Assembly: GCF_026151205.1 (NCBI RefSeq)
Contig: NC_087072.1
Coordinates: 5,568,084-5,632,083 of the forward strand
Length of the DNA: 64,000 nt
Direction: 5' to 3'
Origin: Bolinopsis microptera
Taxonomy: Eukaryota; Ctenophora; Tentaculata; Lobata; Bolinopsidae
A program made the position numbers and the translations under genes. Below the pieces are notes generated by a model. That model saw only the letters and a list, made by a program, of their open reading frames with translations. It was not told the DNA's origin and made no database searches. Shown here one piece after another: positions 1-10,000 of this stretch (positions are counted from its first letter, which is position 1; each line of letters starts with the position of its first letter).

Positions 1-471
1 GTCGTTGTGGAAACAGGATTTCAATCTGATGTCTACTTATTTCGGGTGACCGCTGAGTTACAAGATGAAATAGAGTTGGGGGCCGGTGTACTGTTATCTG
101 GTAACTATACAACCCGCGATGGATGCAGGCGATTTGTTTTAGAATCAATAATAAGATGCGAATTCAAGTCATGTGATCTTTGTAAGCTTCCATTGACAGC
201 GGAGCAGTGCGTCTTAAAACATGACAATGAAATCCAGCGATTAAAGGGAAAGTGGACAGTCCTATATAAAAACTACTCCCGTGGCTACTTAGAGTTTTTT
301 CTTCAAAAAGATGATATGGTCTTTCCAATAACAATTGCAAGCAAATCATGGCTATATAATTTATTGGACGATATCACAGAAGATGACGTAGTTGAGATGG
401 AAGGGTGGCGACACAAAGACAAAACCATTCTAACGGCTTGTGGGAAAGTTGACTACCGAGATGTTATATAA
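1..471 (+). CDS. Partial unidentified Polinton ORF, possible OB-fold protein
   Basis: The frame is open from the first base of the window and stops at 469-471, so the N-terminus lies to the left. About 156 residues are visible. I do not recognise the family. The visible part has alternating hydrophobic strands, two close cysteines (CDLC, near codon 58) and a C-terminal pattern ending in TACGKVDY. That could suit a single-stranded-DNA-binding OB fold, but this is only a guess from strand pattern. It lies immediately upstream of a TATATAAGG box and the next gene, on the same strand as all other viral genes here, so it most likely belongs to the element. Confidence 0.5.
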   Translation, partial: VVVETGFQSDVYLFRVTAELQDEIELGAGVLLSGNYTTRDGCRRFVLESIIRCEFKSCDLCKLPLTAEQCVLKHDNEIQRLKGKWTVLYKNYSRGYLEFFLQKDDMVFPITIASKSWLYNLLDDITEDDVVEMEGWRHKDKTILTACGKVDYRDVI

Positions 472-473
472 GG
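465..473 (+). promoter_or_regulatory. TATA box before glycoprotein gene
   Basis: TATATAAGG overlaps the stop of the preceding ORF and lies about 37 bp before the ATG at 510. The same motif at similar spacing precedes the pVI-like, capsid and protease genes, which supports a promoter role. Confidence 0.55.
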
Positions 474-509
474 ACACTGTTTACTTTTAGAATCTCATTA
501 AGTTTCAAG

Positions 510-1148
510 ATGCGAAATATATTATTGAATTTTTCTTTAGTGATTGTTGTCGTATTAACTGTAGAATTGTCCAAATTTGAAAATTTTAAGATTTCATTTG
601 ATCCAAAATGTCTTGAGTATTTTCTGTTTAACGGTTCGAGCAATTACGCGTATTTTCATCATAGAAATGGACAATTTGAGCTGTGGTTAGGTCAGAATGA
701 AATAAATTATGCACTCTACACAGCTAGAAACAGTTCAACGCTCCTTTTCGAGTGGAATGGTTTATCACCGAAAGTAAATCACCAAAAAATGAAACTCGTG
801 CTTTACGAAGGAACTATTCACCGCCCAATGAAATTTGACTCCGAGTATTACCTATGTAACCTTACTAGCGTGATAGGGGGTGACTCTGAATACCACGATC
901 CTCTGGTTCATGTCGAACCTTTCTCGTATAAATGCAAGCCTCGATTAGATTTTGGTCTAATTTTTGCATTGGTAATAATATCAACGGCTAGTTTGCTTCT
1001 GTTGCCATACACTAAAAATGAATCTATCAAAACTCTACTTAGATCTAGGCTTTCCCGGATCATACAGTGGTGCCGACAAATTTTTTCGAGAAGTGAAGAA
1101 AGTATATCCCAAAGTGACGAAGAAGGAAATTTCACATACTCTACGTAA
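510..1148 (+). CDS. Putative type I membrane glycoprotein of the Polinton
   Basis: 212 codons with a clear topology. The N-terminus (MRNILLNFSLVIVVVLTVEL) looks like a signal peptide. An ectodomain of about 125 residues follows, with three N-glycosylation sequons (NGS, NSS, NLT) and three cysteines. Near residues 150-169 there is a hydrophobic segment (FGLIFALVIISTASLLLLPY), then a basic and serine/acid-rich tail of about 45 residues. Its last 131 bp overlap the start of the integrase in another frame. No family was recognised. Polintons usually lack envelope genes, though some carry membrane proteins, so a role in attachment or membrane interaction is inference only. The frame is intact, unlike the larger virion genes. 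Confidence 0.6.
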   Translation: MRNILLNFSLVIVVVLTVELSKFENFKISFDPKCLEYFLFNGSSNYAYFHHRNGQFELWLGQNEINYALYTARNSSTLLFEWNGLSPKVNHQKMKLVLYEGTIHRPMKFDSEYYLCNLTSVIGGDSEYHDPLVHVEPFSYKCKPRLDFGLIFALVIISTASLLLLPYTKNESIKTLLRSRLSRIIQWCRQIFSRSEESISQSDEEGNFTYST

Positions 1149-1931
1149 ATTAGATGCTTACACTTTACATAAAAAAGCTATTCGCCCTAAACGATTTCGG
1201 AAAACATGGACCCACGCACCAAAAGATCTTTGGCAAATTGATTTATTGGACTTTCAAAAATTTAAAGGAGAAAATGACGATATAAGATATTTGTGTGTCG
1301 TTATTGATTGTTTTTCGAGATTTGTTTGGGTCAAAACTTTAAAGGATAAGTCAGCAAAGTCGATTGTTAAAGCACTCGCTCTGTTAATAATGACTGAAAG
1401 ACCTAAACGTCTCATGTGTGACCGGGCTCCGAATTTTTTAATGTTGATGTTAATAGAATGTTAGAGGCTTTTGGTCCCAAGATGTACTACGTTTATTCGC
1501 AAACGAAAGCATCTTTGGTAGAAAGGGTACAGAGGACATTACGAGGGAAAATAGGAAGACTATTTACAAAAAATAAGAATAACAATTGGGTCAATCATAT
1601 TGACGATTTGGTGTATGCCTACAATAATAGTTACCACTCGTCAATAAAAATGAAACCAGCAAAAGTTTCTGAAAAGGATTACGTCAGAATACGTTTACGG
1701 TTATATCCTGGCTTTAAAACAGAGCCAGCAAAATTTAAAGTAGGACAAAAAGTGCGAATTATAGCATACAAGAGAGATTTTGCTAAAGAGTATGAAGAGC
1801 GTTGGACGAACGAAATATTTCGTATAAAAGCATTACTTGATACGCAACCGAAAACATTCTTACTTGAAGATAAAGATAAAGAACCTGTACTAGGATCTTT
1901 CTACAGTGAGGAGCTCCAGAATGTCGATTAA
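1018..1931 (+). pseudogene. Polinton retroviral-type integrase, one frame break
   Basis: The first part (1018-about 1440) contains the start of the RNase H-like integrase core: WQIDLLDF with the first catalytic Asp, then CVVIDCFSRFVW, then MCDR with the second. The second part (about 1440-1931) reads on in another frame with the SLVERVQRTLRGKIGR region holding the catalytic Glu, and a C-terminal SH3/chromo-like segment (KFKVGQKVRI, then LGSFYSEELQ). A single break lies in or near the T-run at 1434-1439. In Polintons this enzyme inserts the element, usually with 6-bp target duplications. The N-terminus overlaps the glycoprotein and the C-terminus overlaps the ATPase start. Family assignment is very secure; activity as written is unlikely. 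Confidence 0.9.
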
Positions 1932-2533
1932 ATTTATTGCAAATTCAAATATCTTGGTGATTGGTTCAAGTGGATCAGGCAAGACTACTGCTGTATTGAG
2001 GATTGTTCGCGAGAAGCTGATTGACCCGATGCCTAGTAAGATATTTTACTTGTATGGTGCTTATCAAGAAGAGTTCGAAAACTGGCAAAAAGATAAATCA
2101 AACCCACCAATAACATTTGTGAAAGGTCTCGATCTTAGTGTAATTGATAAATATAAGGGGCCAAAACTCCTTATTTGTGATGACCTCATTCTCGAACTGA
2201 ATAGAGCACTTGCACAACACTTCATAGCAGGATCGTCACACAAGAACACAACTACAATCTTTATATCTCACAGTTTGTTTCCTGAATAATGAACTCTATA
2301 GGTTGATATCTAATAATAGTCAGTATCTGCTTCTTTTCAAAAATAAGAGAAATTTTTCACAAGTTGCCAGATTAGGTAGACAAATTTTGGGAACGAGACA
2401 AGAGTTGCTACTCTCAGCCTATAAATATGTGAAACCGTTTGATTTCGTATTACTTTCGTTTCACCCACTTGTACCAGAGGAGCTGTTAGTTACGACTGAT
2501 TACTTTGAGCAATGCCCAAGCGTATTCACATGA
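1921..2533 (+). pseudogene. Polinton A32/FtsK-HerA-type packaging ATPase, one frame break
   Basis: Starts at ATG 1921, inside the integrase 3' end; an in-frame ATG at 1906 is less likely. Walker A is GSSGSGKT near residue 15 and Walker B is KLLICDDL near residue 80, followed by the sensor-like TTTIFISHSLFP. The frame closes at 2287-2289, and the conserved C-terminal part (NSQYLLLFKN, then the arginine-rich GRQILG region) continues in a different frame to 2533. The break is therefore near 2285. The family pumps viral DNA into preformed capsids. It is one of five genes in this module with exactly one frame break. Confidence 0.88.
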
Positions 2534-2835
2534 GTATTAAATCACACCATGGAGCATTAAAGATGCTGTCAAAAGCTAAAAGAAACAATGCCGTCATTAT
2601 TCTAAAAAACACCCCGGATATACATAAAGCAATCAAGGCTTTATGTCGATACATTTTAAATGGAACTTTACGACTTGAGAAAAAACACGTAAAGAAACTA
2701 AAACCTCACCGAAAATTCATCAAGTCACTGGCTAAGGGTACCAACAAATCTATAAATACCAAGGTACAAAAAGGCGGCTCAATATTTCAAACTATATTGA
2801 AGACGGTGCTGCCTCTTATCCCGGCAATATTATGA
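2512..2835 (+). CDS. Small basic pX-like Polinton protein
   Basis: 107 codons, very rich in Lys and Arg, with a C-terminal hydrophobic tail (ILKTVLPLIPAIL) after a QKGGS segment. The layout, with a basic body, a double glycine and a hydrophobic tail, matches the small protein that follows the ATPase in many Polintons and resembles adenoviral core protein pX. QKGG-S also resembles an adenain-type processing site. The start overlaps the end of the ATPase and the stop overlaps the next ATG (ATGA at 2832). Intact frame. A genome-condensing role is inferred from composition and position. Confidence 0.7.
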   Translation: MPKRIHMSIKSHHGALKMLSKAKRNNAVIILKNTPDIHKAIKALCRYILNGTLRLEKKHVKKLKPHRKFIKSLAKGTNKSINTKVQKGGSIFQTILKTVLPLIPAIL

Positions 2836-3107
2836 GATTTCTATTGGTTTCAGCAGATCAACCGTCTATCAGGAAAAGCATTGACGTCCCAGACCGACTT
2901 GTTCAGAAAGATAAGATTAATGTGAAAAAATCAAAGTCTAAAAAACGCACTGCTTCTAATGTAAAGAGATTAGGATCTAAAATTAAGAGAGTAGACTCTA
3001 AAATACAGACTACGGGCTCTATAAATAAACCAAATCAAACCTCAAAACCTATTATTCGAAAAAATGGAGCAGTACATCACCGTGACAAGCGGAGACTCCC
3101 CGAGTAG
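2832..3107 (+). CDS. Small basic hypothetical protein
   Basis: 91 codons, about one quarter Lys/Arg, with imperfect internal repeats around KRLGSKIKRVDSKIQTTGS. It starts in an ATGA overlap with the pX-like gene, and its last 44 bp overlap the penton start in another frame. No family recognised. The composition fits a DNA- or RNA-binding tail or a core protein. It may simply be a disordered linker protein in the penton/pX cluster. Confidence 0.5.
   Translation: MRFLLVSADQPSIRKSIDVPDRLVQKDKINVKKSKSKKRTASNVKRLGSKIKRVDSKIQTTGSINKPNQTSKPIIRKNGAVHHRDKRRLPE
3020..3027 (+). promoter_or_regulatory. TATA-like box before penton gene
   Basis: TATAAATA about 37 bp before the penton ATG at 3064, inside the preceding ORF. 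Weaker match than the TATATAA boxes, but at the same spacing. Confidence 0.3.
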
Positions 3108-3842
3108 ATTTTCTTCAAGCTTCAATAGCGTAATCAATCTCACAGATGGATATGAAATTGCCGTCAAAAGCATATACCATGCGCCAATATTCAATGTAAC
3201 AGAAAAAAATAACAGTTTTGCAGTCATCAAAGGTGGAAAAATCTCACTTTTCGAAATTCCAAATGGCTTTTATGATAGATCATGCGAAATTTTAAGGGCC
3301 GCCTACAAAGTAATGAATCGAACTTTTGATGGCGATTATGATGGAAAAAGATCAAATTTAAAGGATCCTCCAACTTTTGAGATCGATTTGAATGGTCGGA
3401 ATATTTGAAGTTGTCCCAGAGAACAGAAAATTTCTCATTTGATGAAAAATCTCCTCTCTTTGAAATCTTTGGGTGTTATAAAGATACAGCTGACAAGAAT
3501 AAGATTGAAGTTGACGATTACCCACTGAAAACCACAGTCGTATGTGGTCTCCTTTATTCGAGCGTGGTGAAAGATTCCATAATCAATAATACATTTGCGA
3601 GATTGATGACCTGTATTCCGTTACGATCCAAAAAGGGGTACAGCTTCCACGAATTTCAGAATCCAAGCTACAAGCCACTTTCTGTAAGTTCTTTCACAGA
3701 CCTGAGTTTCATTATCACAGACCAAAATGGTGAGGACGTCAAATTTGACCATTCATCGGGATGCGGATCTGTTTGTGATTCAATTACGAATGTGGACTAT
3801 CCCACTATCTTAAACTTACACATTAGAAAACCTCAATTCTAA
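3064..3842 (+). pseudogene. Polinton minor capsid (penton) protein, one frame break
   Basis: The first part (3064-3408) begins MEQYITVTSGDSPSRF and includes FEIPNGFYDRSCEI. The second part (about 3405-3842) continues in another frame through FSFDEKSPLFEIFG and ends LHIRKPQF. The length of about 260 codons and the short N-terminal 'YITVxSGDS' opening match the single jelly-roll penton of Polintons, which fills the five-fold vertices of the icosahedral shell. The break is near 3405. It lies just before the pVI-like and major capsid genes, the usual order. Confidence 0.8.
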
Positions 3843-3857
3843 TTGTTGATTCGTAGC

Positions 3858-3865
3858 TATATAAG
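3858..3865 (+). promoter_or_regulatory. TATA box before pVI-like gene
   Basis: TATATAAG in the short gap between the penton stop and the pVI-like ATG at 3913, about 48 bp upstream. Confidence 0.55.
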
Positions 3866-3912
3866 TAGGTGAACATTTCATTTGCAATTAATTATTGAAC
3901 TGTCCTGACAGA

Positions 3913-4236
3913 ATGCGTCAAACTTATACACCAAACCGCTCATCGGAGCAAGCTTTCAAAAACGCTTTGAATAACGACTTGGGAGTCTATCATTTTAATA
4001 ATCAGACCGGGTTCGGAATCGGCGGTTTTCTGAAAAAGATGTTTAAACAAGTCGTGCCAATAGGTAAGTCACTTTTAAGAAGTGGCATCGAATTAGCCAA
4101 ACCAGAGCTTCAAAAATTAGCAGTTAAGGGTATCGAAAAAGGAGCAAATTACGGAGTCAGGAAATTGGGAAATGCCATCTCCACAGATAAGATCAACAAA
4201 AACGCCAAAAAACCGAAATACGGGACGCTCTCCTAG
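3913..4236 (+). CDS. pVI-like Polinton membrane-lytic/cement protein
   Basis: 107 codons from ATG 3913; in-frame sequence upstream reaches 3895 only through a non-ATG start. It has a glycine-rich amphipathic opening (GFGIGGFLKKMFKQVVPIG), then a predicted helix (AKPELQKLAVKGIEKGANYG) and a basic tail. This matches the small protein encoded next to the major capsid gene in Polintons and is comparable with adenovirus protein VI, which ties hexon to core and helps disrupt membranes during entry. The frame is intact. A TATA box precedes it and another follows it. Family call is from pattern and position. Confidence 0.65.
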   Translation: MRQTYTPNRSSEQAFKNALNNDLGVYHFNNQTGFGIGGFLKKMFKQVVPIGKSLLRSGIELAKPELQKLAVKGIEKGANYGVRKLGNAISTDKINKNAKKPKYGTLS

Positions 4237-4238
4237 GC

Positions 4239-4247
4239 TATATAAAG
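4239..4247 (+). promoter_or_regulatory. TATA box before major capsid gene
   Basis: TATATAAAG in the 57-bp gap before the capsid ATG at 4294, about 47 bp upstream. Confidence 0.6.
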
Positions 4248-4293
4248 CCAGTTGTAAGCTGGCTCTCATTCTTGACTCAACACTAACAGCACG

Positions 4294-5606
4294 ATGACCA
4301 AATATGTTAAATCTATGGAGGCTCTGCCTTCAAATTTACACCTTTGGGAAACAATTCACACACAAACTGGAATTGTTGAAACAAAGACTATCGATATTTT
4401 TCCGACAACATCTATTGAAGCTTCTGACACTTTGACGTTTATAATTCCGGCAATGTCAAAAATGATGCTGCAAAATGTTCAAATTGTGAGTGAAATTCGT
4501 GTCTTGACGGCGGCCGACGCAAATCCTGCAGCAAATCATCCGGTCAGTACTCTCCCGCACTTGGCAGCTGCATTATACAGGAATGTTGAAATTACTGCTG
4601 GATCCGCCTCCTTAGTTCAATCATTCGATAATGCTTATGCTATTTCGAAGTTCTGGGAAACCACTTTGAACACACGATCGGGTTGTCACCCTCATTTACA
4701 CTCCAAAGAAGGATACTGGATCGATACTGTTAAAACTAAGGCTCATTCTGAAGACGTTGCTTTCTTCCCTGATGCAGATACAGCTGTTGTGAATGGTGGT
4801 GGACAAGATAGAGCTAAAAACATAGCTCTAGGTAAAAAGGTCTGCCTAGTTTTCTGACCTCGATGCTAGCATATTCAAACAGGACAAGCTACTTTCCGTC
4901 AGAATTGGAGATGCAAGTGACACTAACCAAAAATTATTCAGAGTTCATTCTCCTATCTCCCGACAATCATACAGACAAAGTGAAGTTCGATAAAATAATG
5001 TTACGCTGCACGTTTCAGAGACCACAGGACGCTGTCTTAAACATAATTGAACAGAGGCTGAAAAAAAGAAAATGCCATTTATCATACCGACAAGAGCGTT
5101 TTGAGTTTTCATTCTATTCCAGAAGAGCAGCGGATCTGACTGTATCATCGATATTTGGCTCAACACTACCACACTCTTTTTTAATTGGTGTCCAGGATCG
5201 TGCGAGTTTTGGGAAAACTCGCTCCAAAAACGCATTCTCATTACATCCCCTAAAGTCACTGCAGGTATACGTTAATGGGCGTGAACATTTTCCACGTAAC
5301 GTTGAACGTATAGGAAACGACGACTACACATACATGTGGGACGCTTTTCTCAATCAATCCGGATATATTAATAGCGGTGATAATCTTCTACAGCATTATT
5401 ATGGAGCGTATCCAGCCCAATTCATTGATTTGAGTCAAGACGCTAGTGGCGGGAATCAGAAAGCCCTGAATTTACAAAGAAGCGGAACTGTGCGACTCCA
5501 GCTAGAGTTCCCAGAAGCCGCTCCAGCAGGGAGGGTTTTGATGGTTTTAGCCTGGTATGATGAAATTATAGAGGTGACAAACGATCGTCAGGTAATCGTG
5601 ATATAA
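4294..5606 (+). pseudogene. Polinton major capsid protein (double jelly-roll), one frame break
   Basis: About 435 codons in two frames: 4294-4857 and about 4860-5606. The first half carries ETKTIDIFPTTSIE, the PAMSKMMLQNVQI strand and a hallmark SFDNAYAISKFWET. The second half carries YFPSELEMQVTLT, a LPHSFLIGVQDR segment, LQVYVNGREHFPRN and WDAFLNQSGY. These are typical of the Polinton/adintovirus double jelly-roll hexon, which would form the trimeric capsomers. The break is at about 4845-4862. It has its own TATA box, and the protease gene follows 53 bp later. Confidence 0.9.
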
Positions 5607-5620
5607 GCCTCCATTTATGG

Positions 5621-5629
5621 TATATAAGC
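5621..5629 (+). promoter_or_regulatory. TATA box before protease gene
   Basis: TATATAAGC about 31 bp before ATG 5660 in the 53-bp intergenic gap. Confidence 0.6.
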
Positions 5630-5659
5630 AATGAATCTGTCATTGATGTAACTTACCAT

Positions 5660-6105
5660 ATGGATACGCTAGAGATTGACAAAACATTAGCTGACGTCAG
5701 TCATTTTCGGGGCGCTTTTGCGTACGACATTTTACCACCAAAACTTGATGAAGATTTTAGTTTGGTGGTTAATACTGGTAATTCGTCGTCACCTGGTGAC
5801 CACTGGCTGGTGTTACAGCGCAAACACGGGAGGATTTACTTTATCGACAGTTATGGGCGAAATTACAACGACGCTACTTTTGAAGCTAATTTTACCATAG
5901 CAATAAAAAGTTACATCGGGATGAGACTATCTCACGTAACAGAAAGTGGTTGCAGCGTTTAACTTCAAACGCTTGCGGTGCTTATTGTGTTTATTTCATT
6001 AGAGAGCTGAGCAAGCGTAGTTTTAAATCCTGTCTGTCTGTATTTAGTGTACATTTAGCGGAAAATGATAAGCTTGTTTCAAATTATTTAGACGAAATTC
6101 GGTGA
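5660..6105 (+). pseudogene. Adenain-like cysteine protease, one frame break
   Basis: The first frame (5660-5962) has the catalytic His in GDHWLVLQ and the Asp in YFIDSYGR. The catalytic Cys region (ACGAYCVYFIRELSKR) follows in a different frame and stops at 6103-6105. The break is near 5955. The family (C5, Ulp1-like) matures capsid proteins in adenoviruses and Polintons. Total length, about 148 codons, is normal for the group. It is the last virion gene before the polymerase. Confidence 0.85.
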
Positions 6106-7007
6106 CGTTGAATCTTGAAAAGCATTTCTTTCAGTGTCAATTAGTATGTAGAATAGTTGAATTATTTGAAAATCTATACAAGTCTTTTATTGCAAAACAA
6201 AAAACAAATGAGTTCAAAACAATCTACATCAAAATTATCATAATAACAAAAAATTCTGAGATATGTTGTACTCATACCGTCAGCTAAAACTAATCCGAGT
6301 CACATAAATTAAATTACTGGTGGACACCGATCCATGTAACCCTTATCAAGATGCTTTTTGTACTGTTCACCTTGTAAGATCTGTAAACTGAGAGACCTAG
6401 AGTTGAACAGTGTGATTATTGCTCGTCTAGTGTCTACAATGTACAGCACTAGCTGCAGGTCCACTAATAACTGGCAAAGTAAGTTTACACTATGAATATA
6501 ATATCACATAGCTTTTTACCGCTGCTACGTGTATTCTCGTGGTAATGTAACTTGTAGTTGATATTTTGAAGTTTAGAGCACACTATTTTTAATAGCTGAG
6601 TGTACTCGGTTTGCTGACGCCAGGTGTCTTTCTAACGTTCCTCAATCTTGACCAATAATCGGATGAGATAGTTTAGCAGGCCCCTCCCTGAGGGAGTGGC
6701 CTCACTTTCCAGATCTAAACATTCATTTAAATAAAATGACGTCAGAGCCTTTGAAAAGTGGAGCAGACCACTCCTCACTTTACAGATCTAAACATTTAGA
6801 CTTGTTAAATAAAATATAGCGAGTTTATTGTGTGCAGCAGATGTGCTGTGTATATAATAGACAATAGTGCGACATAGCTTTATAAATTCAAGATCGTTCG
6901 GAGCTCTGCATTGTGCTATAGCTTTTTGTTAAACTGCTGACTCTCATCTGTTGGACACTATTCCCGTTTAACTCCTCGTCAATCTTCTACATTACAATCA
7001 AGTAATC
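6106..7007 (+). other. Non-coding interval before polymerase with promoter-like elements
   Basis: No credible ORF. It holds an imperfect direct repeat of about 60 bp (around 6683-6740 and 6763-6822) sharing CAGATCTAAACATT and TAAATAAAAT. A TATATAA box at 6851-6857, about 150 bp before the polymerase ATG, could be its promoter. Confidence 0.4.
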
Positions 7008-10000
7008 ATGAACCCATCTGTAAGTGAGATTCTACTTTAGACATATTTTTCTTTATTTTTGTGTGGGTTGATTTTGTGTGACATCTAAAGACGTATATAT
7101 AAATTCGCAGTGTTGCTTGAGGTATAGGCGACTAAAAATCTTTTTGATGAAGCCTACACAGTGTTGAAGTTTCTATCTATTTTCCAGGACAGGTCCAGCT
7201 CCCGGTTCAGTAAGAGACATCGTGAAACTTGCCCTAAATGTGGGGCGGCTATAACCATTACTTGCTCGTCGGCCTTGGAGGCTCATCAAGCGTCCCAAAG
7301 CTGCCAAATAGTCAACTGTAACATCTGTCATATTTCATACCCTTTCCTAAATCATATCGAACACGGAACAACTCATGCGAGGGAATCTCGCCACATCGGT
7401 GCTGCTTGGGGATCGACGGCTGAAGACTCATTTGTAGTGCCAGATTTTGTGATCGAGGAGGATTATCGGGAGCTGTATGTGCGTCATGAGAAATACATAA
7501 AACCGTCTAGGTCGATGAAGGCTCTGAGTGCGGTATATAATTTTCAGTTGCATCGTTTGTCGGTCGAGGATATCAAGGAGCATTTGCTCTCTGTTTTCAG
7601 AGACCAAAAAACAGCATTTAAATTGAAAATTTCACTTGCATTCATCTTGAAAAACAACGAGGATCAGTCCTTGCATTTTTATTATTCTTCACAGAACAAC
7701 CAGCTCCTGTTCAGTGATCCGCATTTTGTGGGTAATCTTAATGACTTGAGTACACTGACCCACAAAATTGATGAATTAGATCTGGTTAACCATGTTACAT
7801 ATCCCTGCTCAAAGTTCACATTTATCCGCATTACTAATGTGACATTTTTCCTATCTAAAGTGTTACGCTGTCCTATTGGATCCGCCACAGAGTTTCCACC
7901 CTATCTGAAAAATACTCAAGGTTTGATTAGCTTGGTATCTAACAAAAGAGGAAAACCTTACACTGATAACCTATGTTTCTTTAGGTGTTTGGCTCTGTTC
8001 CAGGGAGCCAAGGTGACGGCATTAGAAAAGAAAACAAAGGAGCTGTTTGAGCAGTACATAAGAGACATGCGTCTTGTAGTGTCAGAGTTTGAGGGTGTAT
8101 CACTCAATGACTTGGAAGATGCTTCTCGAATTTTTGAAATGGGGGTATTTGTATACGCTCAGAATGAGTCTGGTGTCACAGAGCATGTTTTCAGATCCCT
8201 GAGAGAGGATAACATCATGTACCTCAACCTGTACAAAAAACACTTTAGTTTCATCAAGGACCTTTGCAAGTTCTCACGCAGTTTTCGATGTACCCATTGC
8301 AGTAAACTATTTCCCTCTTCATATCGTCAGCGTAGACACACAGCTACCTGTGATGCAGCCACACGTGACATCTACACAGGGGGTTCATTTGAACCCAATC
8401 GAACCATCTTTGATCAGCTTGAAGATTTTGACATTGAGATCCCCGCTGAATTGCGATATTTTCCATATCGAATGTGTTTCGATATTGAATGTGCACTTGT
8501 TCGAGACACTGGTGTCGAAAATTCAACAAGAGTAGAGTTTAGCGCTAAACATCTCCTGGCGAGTATCTCAGTGTGCTCAAATGTCCCAGGGTACTTGCAA
8601 CCCCAGTGTCTGATAACTAATGGCTGTGAAAGGGAGCTGGTAAAACGCTTTATCGCTCTGGTCACTGAGATATCAGGCGAGTCTCATCAGTTAATGAAAG
8701 AGCGATTTTCAGATTATTTGACGTCCGTGGACCAAACTGATGACGAAAAATTGGTGGATCGTTTCGAAGAATACTTGCAACAGTTACCCTTGCTCTCATT
8801 TTGTGGGCAACGATACGATATTCCTACAATCAAAACACAACTGTTTTCGGTTCTTCTCGAGGCTGAAGACATCAAGTACGTCATTAAGAAGGGCTCAGCC
8901 TATTCAGCGATATCAACCGAAAACTTTCTGTTCCTCGACGTCTCAAATTATTTGGCAGCTGGGACGTCCTATGATCAATTCCTAAAGGCCTACGGCGCTA
9001 GCGTTCACAAATCCTACTTCCCGTATGAATATTTTGACAGCTTGGAAAAGCTGTCTTCCACCACATTCCCTTCGTACGAGTCCTTCTTCTCGTCCTTAAA
9101 AGGAAGGAACACATTGGAACCTACTCCTGGTGAGGTACTGATAGAGGAAGAACAACAGGTAGCTAACCAGTACCCACGATCGGAAGACAGCACCCTGCTG
9201 TCCCCAGATCAGGTGGTGGGAGTTGGAATCTACCGGTACGAAAAACTGAGACTCTTGTTTCAAGAGGAGGGGTGGACGTTCGCAGATTTTCTGGCTTATT
9301 ACAACAACAGGTACAGTAGTTGATCACGTGTTGTGTATTTGATGTTTAAAATTTGTGATGATCACCATGAGTAATTGAAATTGAATTGCATCGATTTGTC
9401 GGTAAAATTGTTAATTTAATCATACTTTTTTACTTTCAGGGACGTAGAACCATTCTTACAAGCGATAGATAATCAGACTCAGTACTACGAAGAGCGTGGG
9501 GTAGACATTTTCAAGCAGGCAATCTCAGGTTAATAATTCAAGTTCAGATGTCATAAATTTTAGTTTCAATTGAATATTCATTTTTGAAGTTTCTCTAGCT
9601 TTGGTATCATATTGAAAAGTTGTATCTTCAGTACCCGGTGTCTCCCTGCGTTTAGCGTTCAAAGATGTGAAAGAAAGCTTTCACTTATTCTCGAAACGGC
9701 ACAGTGACCTGGTGAAGCTGTTTCTGTCTCAAAATGTAGGTATAAGATTAGATGTATCAAATGTCATAAAATATATCAGCTTCTTGAGTAACTTGTAAAT
9801 TTGTAATATCATTCACATAAGTTGATACACAATAACCCAAGTTTCCGAAAGGGTCTGTCTTCTATTTTAAAGGTCTGTAATCTATTTTACAGGTTGGTGG
9901 ACCAGCTTTAATCTTTGACCGTTTTCAAGAGGCTGGTGTGACCACAGTTGGACACGATGCACATAATCCTGTCACAAGGAAAATCCTGGGGCTTGGTAAA

